A stretch of 64,000 nt of DNA. Source: Perca fluviatilis (Eukaryota > Chordata > Actinopteri > Perciformes > Percidae). Within the stretch, counting starts at the first letter, position 1; the number at the start of each line of letters is the position of its first letter. Positions 1-35,926 of this stretch are shown piece after piece. The DNA lies in contig NC_053116.1 of assembly GCF_010015445.1 (NCBI RefSeq), positions 32,980,785 to 33,044,784 of the forward strand. The letters are read 5' to 3'. A program made the position numbers and the translations under genes. The notes under the pieces are model-generated. The model did no database searches. It worked only from the letters and a program-made list of their open reading frames with translations, and was not told where the DNA came from.

Positions 1-196
1 GTTACCAAACTGCGCCTTAAAGATAATACAGAAAAATACAGCATTATTTTAGCCATCACTTAAATGAAATGTACTGTCTCAAACTGAGATGGATGCCTCC
101 GAGATCCATTTCAAGATCCACTTCTGTCTTGAGAAATGGTCCTGGATATGGCCGCAGTGGTTGGCTGAATGGTTCTGAAGTAGAAATGTCACTCAC

Positions 197-22993
<22,797 letters not shown>

Positions 22994-23110
22994 CTTTGAC
23001 CCCTCGACTCTTGTCTGCCACTGAGACCTTCCTTCCCGAACCCAGAGTCTTCTCGTAGCCTTTCAGTCTCTCCCTCGTGAAACCTTACAACCTCGGTGCC
23101 TGCTCCGGCT
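22994..23110 (-). other. probable 5' untranslated leader of arhgap4
   Basis: On the minus strand the DNA just upstream of the arhgap4 start codon is moderately GC-rich and shows no close splice acceptor, so it could be leader sequence continuous with coding exon 1. The adjacent ATGATG gives two possible starts; the second also reads through the same frame. The transcription start cannot be fixed from sequence alone. Confidence 0.35.
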
Positions 23111-23779
23111 CTGTAGTCTGTGACCTTTCACCCCCGACCCCTTTGGCCTCGCTGCTCTACAGCTGCGTGCAGAGCGACGGCATCGGTGTGGATCGGCTGC
23201 GCTCTGCGGGGATGTCAGTCGGGTCAATGTGTTCGTGGACTCCCGTAGGTTTCTGATATGAGTGCTGATCCATTGAGTGAAGCGGCCTGAGCAGCAGACA
23301 GAGGGGGAAGAGAGGGGAAGAGAGCACGGTAAGAGAAGAAGTGGACATGGATGACAAGGGGACAAGACAGGGAGAATTATTGAGACCAGAATGTGAAAAT
23401 GAGAGAGCCAGAGGACAAATGAGGCCACGGCGACAAGACAGAAAGGGACAGTGACACCAGAGAAGGGAGATTTAATATGAAGGGCAGCGAGGGGCGGGGG
23501 TGCAGAGCGCCAAATGGACAGTAAGAGGGCAAAGTGACAGGGATGTGAGGAAGGAAGGAGGAAGGATGAATATGGGGGATGGGAAGATGAGAAGTGATGA
23601 GTAACAGCAGTAATGATGGACATTCAAGGCCTTGAGGTCGGGGGTTGGCGATGTCAATAAAGGTAATGGTCAAATACACAAGCAAATGTCTCCAATTATT
23701 TTATTTACACATAGGGCCTACTATACTACACACATTTCCAAAATGACCCAGCAAGACAGGCTGGGAATCTTCATCTTCC

Positions 23780-24200
23780 TTTGTACAAAACATCCCACGA
23801 TCAGTTCTCTATCAAAAGTTGTGGAGCTATTTTGTGGAATGACAATTTACATTTAATGGATTCCTCTGTGTCACTTTCTATGTATACAAATAGACTTAGA
23901 AATGCCCTGCTGTCTAACCTATGTGATTTTGGAGAAGAAAAAAAAGATAACTCTTAGAAAAGTGTTGTTTTTACTGTAAACATGGCAATTATTTCGGTTT
24001 CTCTACGTGTATTTATTTTTATTACATTTTTTATGAACTTTTTGCACACTGACACTTAAAATGTATTTTGGATTTTGTACGTCTACATTAGTGTATGTCC
24101 TTTGGTTGTGGTTTACCTCACCCTCACATGCATTTTTGTATTTCTTCAATGTAATTTGTTTTCATGTTCTGTGAGACAAATAAACTTAAACTAAACTAAA
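23780..24200 (+). mobile_element. possible LINE 3' remnant
   Basis: A frame reading LWNDNLHLMDSSVSLS, then TNRLRNALLSNL looks like the degenerate C-terminus of a LINE ORF2. It is followed by an AT-rich tail ending in repeated AAACTA after an AATAAA. The family is uncertain. Confidence 0.35.
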
Positions 24201-24731
24201 CTACCGAGCTTAACGTTAGTTACACACGTTAGAGAGAAACTCCAGCAATTTTACACATCAAAGTCAGGTAACTTTCAACTTTTAGCACCACAATCCGCGT
24301 GTTTCCCTAGGCTTTATGTGTAAAAAGACAGAGACAAGAAGGAAAAAGAATAAAGACCGCAGAGGAATAGGAGAAAGAACCAGAGTTTCTGGGTTCAGTC
24401 AGAGCCTGAGCTGAACACAAACGCACACAAAGGCACACTTCCACAGACACGGCCGGTGCTTCTGATAGCTAGCTGACAGCTAACGTCTAAAGAATTGGTA
24501 TCTACTGTGTGTATGTTGGTATGTAACACTGTCTAGGGAGAAAAATGAATGGGGGCACCTGAAATAGCTCCTCCCACTTCCCAACTGCATTGGGTCTTTA
24601 AATGGAAAACATGCATGACAAACTTTGGGAATCAAACTAAAAGACATGGCGTAATAAAAAAGATGCATTATGGGAACTGTAGGATAAAGCAGCCAGTGGA
24701 CAAAGCTCAAACTCTTCAGCTCTAACATTAA

Positions 24732-25611
24732 CTCTTGTGTTGTCTTCACGTCGACCAACAAGCAACTTTGGGTTTTTCTGGGTCAAAATTTAAAATTACA
24801 ACTTTTTGGTCAATGTTTTGGTCGTCTTTTTCAACACTTTTGTCGCTTCCCCCCCTCCCATTTTTTTGGCATTTTTTCTGACGTTTTTGACGTTCTTTTA
24901 TCATTTATTTTTCAAATGCCATAAACTTGAATACAACACCCAAATTCAATGAAAGTAGTGAACTAATAATTTACTTTAATAGTTGTATGGAGCCATCCAT
25001 GTTTTTGTTTTTTAAAGGTCCCATGGCATGAAGATTTCACTTTATGAGGTTAACATTAATATGAGTTCCCCCAGCATGCCTATGGTCCCCCAGTGGCTAG
25101 AAATGGTGATAGGTGTAAACCGAGCCCTGGGTCTCCTGCTCTGCCTTTGAGAAAATGAAAGCTCAGATGGGCCGATCTGGAATCTTCTCCTTATGAGGTC
25201 ATAAGGGGAAAGGTTACCTCCCTGTTCTCTGCTTTGCCCGCACAGAGAATTTGGCCCACCCATAAGAGAGAGAAATCATGGCTTTCAAACGAGCAAAATG
25301 GCAATTGGTCAAGGCCACACCCACACCCTGCCCCCCTTCTCTCCTCCTCAATAGCTACAGACACAGAAATGGCACATTCAAAGTAAAGCTCATTGTGGGA
25401 CTGGCTCTAGTGGCTGTAATTCTGCATCAAGACTGAATTTCGGGGAAGAGACTTCAGATAAAGTATTAGGGGACCACTAAGGCCTATATAAAAGCATCCA
25501 AAAAGCAGCATGTCATGGGACCTTTTAACAATTTAGTTGAAAGAAACCCAAATTTGTGATATATAAACTTTCTGAAAATGGGTCAAATATGACACGAGGA
25601 CAACAGGAGGG
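24732..25611. mobile_element. TTAA-flanked element (outer), CTCTTGTGTTGTC / GACAACAGGAGGG ends
   Basis: TTAA at 24728-24731 and 25612-25615. The ends belong to the same CCCTTGTGTTGTCC family as the element at 3403. A second TTAA element has inserted at 25016-25524. Confidence 0.75.
25016..25524. mobile_element. TTAA-flanked element (inner), AGGTCCCATGGCATG ends
   Basis: 509 bp with inverted ends AGGTCCCATGGCATG and CATGTCATGGGACCT and TTAA at each border, inside the element at 24732-25611. Another copy of the same repeat starts at 60317. Confidence 0.8.
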
Positions 25612-27680
25612 TTAAGCCTATACTACTCTAAGGATCAGAGACATGGAGGACAACCAGGTCCACAGTGACGAAAGTACAGACATTCATCAACAGCTGCCTG
25701 AGCATCCACTGGCCAGATACCATCAGCAACAATGATCCTTGGCAGAGAACAGGGCCAACAACCTGATGAAGAAGGGATCAAGAGAAGAAGATGGGGATGG
25801 AAAGGAAGGAGCGATAGGCGCAAGTAAGTAAGGATCAAGCACCTGCGGGACAAAACTAGTGACAAAAGCCCAGCTAGCATGCATTTGAAAAAGGTTTATC
25901 GAACTAGTTCTGCATGCACATGGCTAAATGCTTACATTGCATTAGACACAGGCATTTGCATGGTTGTTTAGTCAGCGTCAACTGTACTGAGAAGATGAGC
26001 TCACACATTGTGTCTTGCTTTTTACTTTCAAATAGGCAGTCAGGAAGGCGGGCACACACACAGACAAAGGCAACTTCACTTCCCACATCCTGTCTTAGTT
26101 TCTCAACAGGTTTCACCACACAACAACGAGTTAAAAAGTCTGCTTTCACTGAAAACATTGTTCCTCAATCAGCCTCAGAATAATTTGGGTTTGGTTAAAA
26201 AAAGAAAAAAAAGAAAAGAAAAAAAAAACAGTAACTGAAAGAAAAGGTGGCCAACACTAACCAGATTGAACGTGGCCTAGCTTAATGTGGTCACCTTTGA
26301 CAGAGTACTGTGGGGAAACTTGATAAGGGCATTGTTTACTAGATCTATGCCGTGAGAAAGTGGAAAAATCCTCAGTAAAGCCGACAATCGCTTAGAACTA
26401 AGCAACGGCTGTTAGACTCTCATTTCCTGTTCCAAAACGGTGTGGTGGATGCGATACGGCCACGGTTTCAGAAAGAACTAGTAGGGAGTAAATGGAGAAG
26501 TAGAGCAGAGAGATTTCCAAAACTGAGAGTGGAAGGGCCCCGAGACCTCAGGAGGCCTTCATCATCAGCGTGCAACCTTAATCTGCACAGAACAAAGCAA
26601 ATGTAAATGATCGGAGAAAGAGAGGGGAGGGGTTGGGAGAGATTCAGCAAAATACCAGGGAGAAGAGAGAGAACGCGACTGATGTGTGTGTGTGTGGGGG
26701 GGGTGGCAAAAGGGCAGATGTAGAGGTTATCTGGGAACAGTGTTTCATACTTTAAGTCGAGGTCATTGAAAGAACGAGGTCGTGTGTAGAGAATATCAAT
26801 TAGATTGAAGACAAGAGAGGATCCATGTGGTACAGTGTGATAGATCCTCATTGCTACTGAGGGGATTTTCTGCTCATTTCTTCTGAAGGAAAAAAAATGA
26901 AGCACGAAGCAGAAGTAATACAAGCGGGATATTGTGTTGTGTGTGATTTCCTGACATTGCTGAGATCCAACCACACTGTGCTACGTTGGCCCAGTTACGG
27001 TACTGTACAGAACGTTATCTGGTGTCATGTTTCTTGCAGAAATGTATCCCCCTTTCTTTTTGTTTTATTCTTACAGCTGCATTCGTACAGCTGCCTCCTA
27101 TGAGTAGAAAATCGCCCCTGATCTCAGCGAACCTGGGACAAAGCCAAACCGTTGCTTTTGCAGCGCAAAATGTCAAAAACACAACACGTGGGTGTCAACA
27201 GGACCCTCGGCCAGATGATCTCACTTCCTGACAAGTTGACTTTCGGGAACTAGGGGGTTTTCAGCTGAACTGTGAAAGCATGCACAGGCCTTGACGTATC
27301 ATCTTTACCAACGCAGTGCGATCACAGATAAGCACTGAAATGTTCAAAGGGTGCAAAAAAAGTGTCGAACCTGATCTTATGCTATCTTGTGCCTGTCAGA
27401 AGGGCTACAGCTGTGCACTCACTGCTCTGAACACGAGTCAGGTGAGACACTCATCTGTCTGACAGACTGATTGGAGAGGCTCTTATAAACACATACATGA
27501 TTGGGAGAAGATGAATGTTGCAATGTATGCTGCAGCAGGAAGCAAGAAGATAAACAACAGTTGGGAGAATAGAATGGAATAGCATAGAATAGATCTTTTT
27601 GGAAAACTACTGAACACAAAATGGCTATACACAATCAAGAATACAACAAAATAAAAGCATTAAAGAATGATTCATATGTA

Positions 27681-28031
27681 CACTAGTGGTCAAAAGTTTG
27701 GGGTCACTTACACATTTTCGTTCCACTCCGTTGTAGACAGAATACCAGCTGATCTGAGTGGGTGGCTGATCTTTAATGCAATATCTACATTGCCCATTAT
27801 CAGCAACCATTCATCCAATGTTTCAAAGGCACATTCTGTTTACTAATCTGATATCATTTTAAAAGGCTAACTGAGAAAAACATTGGAGAACCCTTTTGCA
27901 ATTATGTAAGCACATAATGTAATCTGAAAACTGCCGCCCTGGTTAAAATGCAACTGATCTCAGCTGGTATTCTGTCTATAAAGGAGTGGAATGGCAATTT
28001 CTCAGTGACCCCAAACGTTTGACCGGTAGTG
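27681..28031. mobile_element. TA-flanked Tc1/mariner-type MITE
   Basis: 351 bp. The left end is CACTAGTGGTCAAAAGTTTG and the right end (minus strand) CACTACCGGTCAAACGTTTG, with TA on both sides. The arms continue as GGGTCACT. The outer 15 bases resemble those of the DD38E element at 48131, so a related transposase may have moved it (inference). Confidence 0.85.
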
Positions 28032-28265
28032 TATGTGCACTGTTATCTTATTTTGCAGAGTCTACTGTAGCTATAGCAGCGACATGAAGCGTAACGGAAG
28101 CAGACAGGACTAGAGCTGTCAACATCACAGCTTACAGCAGCTTCTGTTCCACATACCTCATCATGACCTGGGGATGTTTCAGCAGGAGACTAAAATGTGT
28201 TGCAGGTAACAGAAGGACAACAGTGTCTGTCATGTCTTTTTTTATTTTATATATTTTTTAAACAA

Positions 28266-29780
28266 TGTAATTATACAACCATTTTAACAATCGGAGTAAT
28301 TCTTCTCAAGAAGAGTAAACTGACCTTAAATAAGTATTCAGATCCTTTAGTAAAGGTACTAATACTCAACACGGTCTCACGGCAGTTCGTGAAATGGTCA
28401 CGTTATTTTTAATCTATTGATTCGTGTACAACAACACGTTAATGTCATTTTTTTCGTGGTGACACGGCCGTGGGGGAGGACGCCACACACGCCGGGACAC
28501 TGCCGGCTCACACACCGGGACACGGCCGTGGGTTGACGCGCGACAATAAGGGGATGGCGGAGGTTGGGTTTAGGAAAAAAACAACGGGGAAAGGACGCCT
28601 CACACACCGGGAGAGCGCACGACAATAACGGGATGGTTAACGGGGAAACAAAACGCCACACGCGGGACGCGATCCCCGGTCTCCGGGGTGAAAGTCCTGA
28701 ATTGTTTGACCCGTCCACCACCCCAACCAAACTCCTTACGCGGATTTTCGGCATTTCATACTACTCGCTACCGTAGTCGTGCTGTGATCACGACATATGC
28801 TTCCCATTTAAGTACATTACTTTACATTTTCGTTTACTTTACATTTTCGTGGCCAGCACGAAAATGACGAGAAAAACGTCCCCGTGAACACGAATCAATA
28901 GATTAAATAACGTGACCATTTCACGAACTGCCATGAGACTGGGTTGGAATACCACATTGTGAAAATACTCCGTACCTGATTAAAAGTATGTACCGTAAGT
29001 ATTATCAGCAAAATGTACTTAAAGTAAAAGTAATCATACTGCAACATCTGCAACATTATTGCTATCTTAAAAGGGCACTCCAGTTACTTTCAGAGGTGGA
29101 ATGTAGCAGTGTACAGTACATTTACTCAAGTAATGTACTTAGGTACAAATTTGATTCACTCCTCTACATCTCAGAGTTTAATATTGTAGTTTCTAGTTAC
29201 TTTTCAGATTAAAATTTTTCATATCCATCCTGTCCAGTGAAAACCCTGTATTTTCAAATGTGGTTCTTAAGTTAAATAACACCTTTAAAATTGCATCAGC
29301 TGGAAAATGCATTGTGACGAAGCTGAAAGCAGGGCTGTTTTTCAGAGACACCATACAGTATACGATACGTGGTTCTCACAGGACAATGACGCTACAAACT
29401 CATGATCTTATAGAAATGATGCATTGCTGTAGATTAAACTACCCAACAGTATATAAAGGAGTTCAAATAAGCAAAACCTTAAACATCTACAGCAGTGCAA
29501 CATACCCGTTAATGCAGCAGGAATACTAATCCAGAAACATCAGATATAATAGTAAAACACTGACAGGGAACATTTTACTGCATTATGACTACTTTTACTC
29601 TAAGTACTTTAAGTACATTTTGCTGATAATACTTAAATACTGTCAATTAGGTAAAGAGTATTTCTTACAATGTGGTATTAGTAACTTTACTTAAGTAAAG
29701 GAATCTGAATACTTCTTTAAGGTCAGTTTACTCTTCTTGAGAAGTACTACTCCGATGGTGAAAATAGTTGTATAATGTCC
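28266..29780. mobile_element. long palindromic element interrupted by another MITE
   Basis: The left arm (28266-28365 continuing at 28948 to about 29040) is the complement of the right arm (about 29566-29780), with shared blocks such as AAGAGTAAACTGACC and AATACCACATTGT. The left arm is split exactly at AATAC by the element at 28366-28947. Confidence 0.8.
28366..28947. mobile_element. MITE with about 58-bp inverted ends, GC-rich core
   Basis: Ends ACGGCAGTTCGTGAAATGG and its complement near 28920. It is flanked by AATAC on both sides, where the host palindrome resumes. The core (GGACGCGATCCCCGGTCTCC) recurs in inverted orientation in the element near 37.5 kb. Confidence 0.75.
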
Positions 29781-30318
29781 TCTTTGGCTCTAGAGAGAGA
29801 ACTTCAAAGTTTAGCAGAAAGGGACTAATGAAAGATGCTATCAAATTGCATTATGGGGAATGTAGGATCCTGTGTTCTTTGAGCTTGACTGAACTGGAGA
29901 CTAAAAGTCAGGATATCTTGGCCTCTGCTGCATCGATGTAGGCCATTCTTTTTTTAATCTGTCTCTTGTGAGTTACTAACTTTATGAAAGAGCAATACTA
30001 AGTTGGCTCAGTAGCCCTTTAAAGCGAGTCTATTTAACTTTTGCTGAACAGTAACCTAATGCGCCAGATGGTTTGTTAACACAAAGCCATCTGAGAAGCC
30101 ATCATTGGAAATTGTTTAGGAAAGGGCAGGCACTTTCAAAAAATCCCTGGCAGGTGATTGGATGAACCATCTGTCTATCACATCTGCCATTACTGTTTTG
30201 ACCGTACAGTCGCGGCTATCACTCACATCTAAACCACTCATAGCTTCCAGTAGCTCCTCAGCGGATGCTGATTGGTTCGGTTAGCTGGTTGTTCAAACAA
30301 AAACGCATTATTTGAAGC

Positions 30319-30585
30319 CTAGTCTATATCCACGACGTTCCACATCTGGGATTGTTCTGTTTCCGACGAAAATTACGCTGGATTTCACTCATTTAGGCCG
30401 GATATCCGTTGCTTTGGGTTTCCTTTGTGTTGGCATTTTAAACTCCGGTGGATTTATGAGGACTATGGTTAACTGCTCCTCAGATCTCTGCAGGGTAAAT
30501 CCAGACAGCTAGCTAGACTATCGGTCCAGTCTCAGTTTTCTGTTGCACAATTTAAACAACTTTTCCACCAAAACAAGAGATCTCC
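30319..30585 (+). mobile_element. partial copy of the TAGTCT-ended element
   Basis: Begins CTAGTCTATATCCACGACG and follows copies A and C through the TAAATCCAGACAGCTAGCTA block, then loses similarity near ACCAAAACAAGAG. It is missing its right end. Confidence 0.7.
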
Positions 30586-33500
30586 ACTTTTGAGCAAAAT
30601 AGAAATTTTGAATGTCAAACACATCATTTTCTGCATTCTGGTGAATTGTTCTGCAACAATGTGCACCTTTTCTGCATCAAGTTATGATGCAAATGTCTTT
30701 ATTTATGTTAAGGAAGTTATTATAGGTTTTTGGGGTGGGTTGCACTGGCCAGTTTTGATTATTGGGGGGGTTGTAACCCACCCCCCCTGCAAATTTCGCC
30801 TATGCCTGCAATTCTCGTGTGATCTCGTGATATTGCGAAAATCCAGCTGCCCTTCAAGGTAAGGCACTGTGGCCGTGAATAACAATAACAGGCTAATGTA
30901 GATTCTAAAACTCAACAGTAGAACAAGAGACAGGTCATATAGTCAGTGAACTGACAATCATTTCATTTATACAGCAATATCTATGTTATGTTCAACCACC
31001 ATAAGCTACTGGTTAAACCAGACCAAGGCAAGGCTGTAGCAGCAAAAGCCCTAAGTGAGTTGAATTAAGTGAGCGAGAATTTTATTTCTGATGGATTTCA
31101 CTTTCCATTTGTAAGAGAGAAGAAGATAAAGAAGAAAGTGATATTTTTTCTTTTTCATTTTTTCCAAAGTTACCTAGTCTCGCTTTAAGATAAAATACGC
31201 ATGACCAATCATATTTTAAGGCTGTGCTTTCTCGCAGACGTGCTACTGCAAAAATACTGACGCTGAACCACATTGAACCGCTGAAAGCTAACTGACAGCT
31301 CATTTATTGGCTGCGAGATTGCAAAGCAAAATCTGAAAGCCGCTCATACAGCCAACCCGATTGCACAACAACAGGTAGAGCGCCCTCATACTGGCACTGG
31401 CACTGGCACCAGGCTTCATTTAGAACGTGTCATGAGATTTAGGCCGATGCAAGATTAGCTATGCAAAGTAGCAAAAATCCAAATTCATCATATCACTGAC
31501 AAAGTTTGCTTCTTGCCAGAGTCTCTCTACACTCTTCTATATCCTCCCCAACGGCTGCTTGTGCAACAGCTGCCACAGCAAACAGGAAGCCGTAGCATAG
31601 TATGCCACCACAGCTTTTTACCTCCTGCACCATCTGTAGAGAATTACCTTGTACCTGCAAATCTCACAGAAAGTTTTCAGCAGCAGCTTAATCCTGGTTC
31701 TCATCACTGCCAAAACACACACCACAGGGGCGACTAGTTTCAAGGTGGCAGTGGAGAACTGCACATAATGCATCATATCAAAGAAAGTGTGGCCAATAAA
31801 AGATGTGAACTTTATAATAAAGTTAGAAATTAATACTCTTTGGCAATGTGCCTTGGAAAGTATATTTCACACCCAGTATACGGTGGCTTTCAGGTTCTGG
31901 CATGGCGCCTAATTGCAATAGCACTGAGGGCAGTTTTGTATCAGACAGGGCTGCAAAATGAACTAAATAACTTCCACTGCGGTCTACATTTCTCAGGTCA
32001 TGCCATGGCTGAGTTTTATGTGGGGGATCTTTTACAGGTAATGTTTGTGGAATGCATACCTCTGCGTCCATGCAGGGAGCATGATTGGAAAAAAAAGATG
32101 AATAAAACAGTGAAATGAAAAGCGTTTTGGACAGTCGAGCACTGTGAGGTGCCGAGAGGCTGTCAGGTTGGCCACATCCGCTCCTCAGGACCCGCTCAAA
32201 CCTCTACTTCTCCACCAGCACTTTCCCTGGATCACTCAGGGACAGCACTCATTACAGGCCAGTTTAGATGTGGCTCTACTGCACTACAGGTTGTATAAGT
32301 GAATCTCATTGTGTACAATTTGGAGATACTACTTTTCTACTATTTCATGCTATACTCTATGCTTTCTACTGCACAACATTTATCTGACGGCTTAAGTTAC
32401 TAGTTACTTTGCAGATTCATACATTTAAGTGATGTTTACACATTAATGCATAAATAATTATGAAACAGTAATGTACATTATTCTGAAATGAGCATTTTGC
32501 ACAAAGAGTGCTTTCACTTTAAGTACTTCAATTATATTTTGATGCTAACTCATGTACTTTTAATCTAGTAATATTTTAGAGTATTCCCACACCGTGTTAT
32601 CTCTGTTTTTACTTAAGAAAGAAGTGAGTAGTTTTTTCCAGCCAAAAATCTCATATCTCTGCTCATATTGTTTCAAATTTGGAGGAAAATGTTCATGTTT
32701 CAGGACAAATGTTACTTAATGGTGCCTTGGGAAGTGGACTAGATCCGAATCAGCATCACTAAATGCACCTTATGCATGTGCATGGTGCATAAAATGCACA
32801 TAAAAAATGACGTAATTTGCCACACGTTCCTCACTGGTACAAAGAGTATTCTGCATGTTTTAAATCAAGAAGTCTTTGTGAAACAACTGTTTTTTTTAAG
32901 TTGTTTTTAATGCAAGATGGGCAACCATCATGCTGTTTGAAGTCAGGCACTTGCATCTCAGACTGGACAAGACTTCAGGCCATTTATTTTTTAAAGTAAC
33001 CTGTGAGCTGCCTTTGTAAAATTTAAAATACACTACAATCATGTTCTTAGCATGTCGAAGAAACTGCACTTGATACTGAAACAAAACACCTACAAGAGCT
33101 TTTAACATTGCAATTTCTTCGGCTAGGCTCCTCCGTTATTACTCCGACATTACTATCACAATCTTTGTTGTTGCACAGTAAATCAACAGCACAAAGGAAA
33201 TGCTACTTTGTACAGTAGATGCCTCTGAGGAGGCTGTTTGAGCCATTTGCTTATCTTCATTATATAATAACAGAATGTGAATTAGCTGTCAGTGGTGTAG
33301 GTGATAAGCTGCTGAGGGGGGGAAATTAAGCTTCTACAGCTCTCACAGCACAGGAGGGTTGAGTTATATTTACAATGGCTGTAAATCACCCCATATGGTC
33401 AAGGCGCTGTAACAGGGCTCCACACAATGGCCACATAAACACCTCAGCATAATTACACAAGCATGTAAACACACACACACACAAACAGAGCATACCACTG

Positions 33501-33657
33501 AAAATGGTGCACACATATTACATAATTAATACCCTTAACAGTCAGTAGCCTACATCCATTTGTCCACTTAGAAACCCCCGATGGGAATACAGTGTGCCTT
33601 TAAAACACTAAACTATAAATAAACACATAGACATGCTCACTTTAGTCACGCATGGAC

Positions 33658-33661
<4 letters not shown>

Positions 33662-33695
<34 letters not shown>

Positions 33696-33708
33696 ACACA
33701 CACACACA
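33662..33708. repeat. AC microsatellite
   Basis: About 23 units with a GAC interruption, intergenic. Confidence 0.95.
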
Positions 33709-33915
33709 TAATATTTATATATAAACACCAGTTGTTGCATTCATGTGCAGCATGACAGCCGTACATACCTCACTTTGTGGTCCTCTGCTGTCTCTTTCTA
33801 TCTGTTCTTCAGCTCTCCTCCTCTCTTTTCATCCCTTGTTCTCTCATACATACATACACACAGAGCAGTGTGTTTGAATCTGACAGATTTCTCTCAGCTC
33901 AGTGCCCTCCTCCTT

Positions 33916-33917
33916 CC

Positions 33918-33958
<41 letters not shown>
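33916..33958. repeat. CT microsatellite
   Basis: About 21 CT units with one break, in the pyrimidine-rich stretch upstream of the TATA motif at 34190. Confidence 0.9.
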
Positions 33959-34155
33959 ATTTCTCAGACACACACACACAGACACACACACTCAAAAACA
34001 GCCCTCCCTCATTTCTTTCTTCCCTCTCCTGCCAAATATGCCAAATAACCCTCCCTTCTCTCGCTCTCTCGCCAAGCCAGAGTTGCCTCTCTCCTCCCAT
34101 TCCCTCCCTTTCTCCCTCTCTGCCTTGTGAAGCCTTGCAAAGCCACAATCCAAGC

Positions 34156-34197
34156 CACGCCCCCTGCTCTCTCCTCTCCTCTGGGCAGCTATAAATA
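34156..34197 (+). promoter_or_regulatory. orphan TATA box with upstream GC box
   Basis: CCACGCCCC at about 34156-34164 is followed by TATAAATA at 34190-34197, the usual spacing for a core promoter firing to the right. Downstream is pyrimidine-rich DNA without a recognisable exon. It could start a noncoding RNA or an unannotated first exon, or be chance in a low-complexity region. Confidence 0.25.
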
Positions 34198-34499
34198 CCG
34201 CTGCTGCTATGAATATACTGCCTTTCTCCCTCAGCATCCCTCGCTGCCGCTTCCCCCCCCCACCCTCCATCCATCCATCCATCCCTCGCCTGCACTGCCC
34301 TCCCTCGCTCCAGCCCTCCATCCCTCCAGCCCTCCATCCTTTTCTCTCTCGAAATGATTTTCCAATGACCTTGTATTATTCGCATCTCACAACGCCATTG
34401 CAGGACAGCATCCTTTCCCGTCGCACGTGCAAGATGCAACCGTTTCCATGCACGCACACATGCATGCTTCAAGAAGGCATGTCCTCAAGCAGCTTTATT

Positions 34500-34506
<7 letters not shown>

Positions 34507-34530
<24 letters not shown>
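34507..34530. repeat. AC microsatellite
   Basis: About 12 AC units, preceded by CGCGCG, intergenic. Confidence 0.9.
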
Positions 34531-34531
<1 letters not shown>

Positions 34532-35718
34532 AAAACTGACACAACCGTAGACAGCAGTGTTTCGTACTATCTGTCTCCTGTGCTTCCTGTCTGTTGCGCC
34601 GGATGTGGTGCATTTTTTCCTTCCGACAGCTGAGAAAAACCCACTCTGATTGAGAGACACGTATGGACAGCAGATCACACTCACCCCTTCACTAATGAAT
34701 CCGACTCACAGCACTAACTCTATCAACACCTGCGCAAAGATGAGTCAATAATGGGTGCTCCTGTCCTCGTAAAATGCAAAGAGTCCAAATCTATTGTATA
34801 AAAAGCTGAATAAAAGATGAGTGAATGAGCGCGTTTCTCTCAGCATCCTCCATCCCGCCACTCCATCTTTTAGGTACATTATGTATCCGATTTATCAGAC
34901 ATCGAGGGCGATTTATCACACAAGACACGCTGTAGCAATGAACGTCTCAAGGTTTTGTTGTATTCTCTCGACAAGTATTTCTGCACTATACAGTAATACG
35001 TGCAATATCTCCAACATGTCAGGTTGATTCACCTGCAAAAACAAACAGCAGATAGATTCACATTGTGCACTTAAGAGTAGGTATCATGAACATTAGGCAG
35101 AATGATGTCTCTGCTCTTGCTCACTGCCTGCAAGATTGTCTGGGAATGAGGTTACCAACATCTGGTGCAGGCGCGTTATGCGCACCGAGGGTACACTTAA
35201 ACAGAATCAAATCTTCGGCTGTAGGCTATATAGTATGTCACGGACGTAATTAATCCTTGGATTGCACCGGCGACGCCGCAATAACTCCATAAATGAAACC
35301 ACAGAAACTGTGAGCAGCACAAAGACGACAAAGAATTTGACCTGATTGGAAAAGAGGGTATTTTTCCGCTTCCCCTTTGATCTTGGTAGTTATAGACTAC
35401 CACAGGGTGCCTACGCATTATCATACAAGGTAGCACAGCCGTGTGTCATGTCTCAATATGTTTCGGTTTACTTTCTATTGTCATGTGTTGCCTTTTTTGT
35501 CTGCTATTTTGTATGCGCTGTCACTAGCTTACAATGTGTCTAGATTCCTGATAGAATAATTAAAATACAAAAAGGTTTGATGAAGGCGTGTTGATTACCA
35601 TGACCATTTTTTTTTTACATCATATAATTAGTTTTTATTGTATTTTTCTGCTTGAAATCAACACACCAGAAGTAGAATGAGAGAAAAAAAGTTGGAATAT
35701 CATAGACAGTTAAATGAT

Positions 35719-35724
35719 TTTATT
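35719..35724 (-). terminator. polyadenylation signal of nudt16
   Basis: TTTATT on the plus strand is AATAAA on the minus strand, about 200 nt downstream of the nudt16 stop codon. It is the first canonical signal in that direction, implying a short 3' untranslated region. Confidence 0.55.
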
Positions 35725-35926
35725 CGTATTAATAATGGAGCAGTTGATAATGTTTTCTCCTAAACTGTTTGATGCATGAGGCAATTATGAGTCACCAGCT
35801 CAGAATCAGTATCAGTGTGTGTGTGTGTGTGTTTAGGATTAAGTGTGTGAGTGAAGGATTGTGTTAAACATTGCCGATAGGCAAACTGTATCTATGTGTG
35901 TGCTGGAGAGGATGTGCAGATGTGTT

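Larger units (their letters stand above)
23111..35718. other. intergenic region between arhgap4 and nudt16, no gene recognised
   Basis: About 12.6 kb with no exon that I can match to a known protein. It holds a TTAA-flanked transposon with a second one inside it (24.7-25.6 kb), a TA-flanked MITE (27.7 kb), an interrupted long palindrome (28.3-29.8 kb), a partial copy of the TAGTCT repeat (30.3 kb), scattered remnants of a repeat rich in TACTTAAGTA, and a pyrimidine-rich stretch with a TATA motif near 34.2 kb. The 168-codon open frame on the minus strand at 26468-26974 has no recognisable domain, and I do not call it a gene. Confidence 0.6.

Noticed and set aside
26468..26974. 168-codon open frame on the minus strand
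   Set aside because: No domain, no similarity I recognise, no splice context and biased composition; probably chance in AT-rich intergenic DNA.
28398..28754. 118-codon minus-strand frame
   Set aside because: Lies wholly inside a noncoding MITE core.
33957..34472. 171-codon minus-strand frame rich in Arg, Glu and Gly
   Set aside because: It is the complement of a CT-rich low-complexity stretch.
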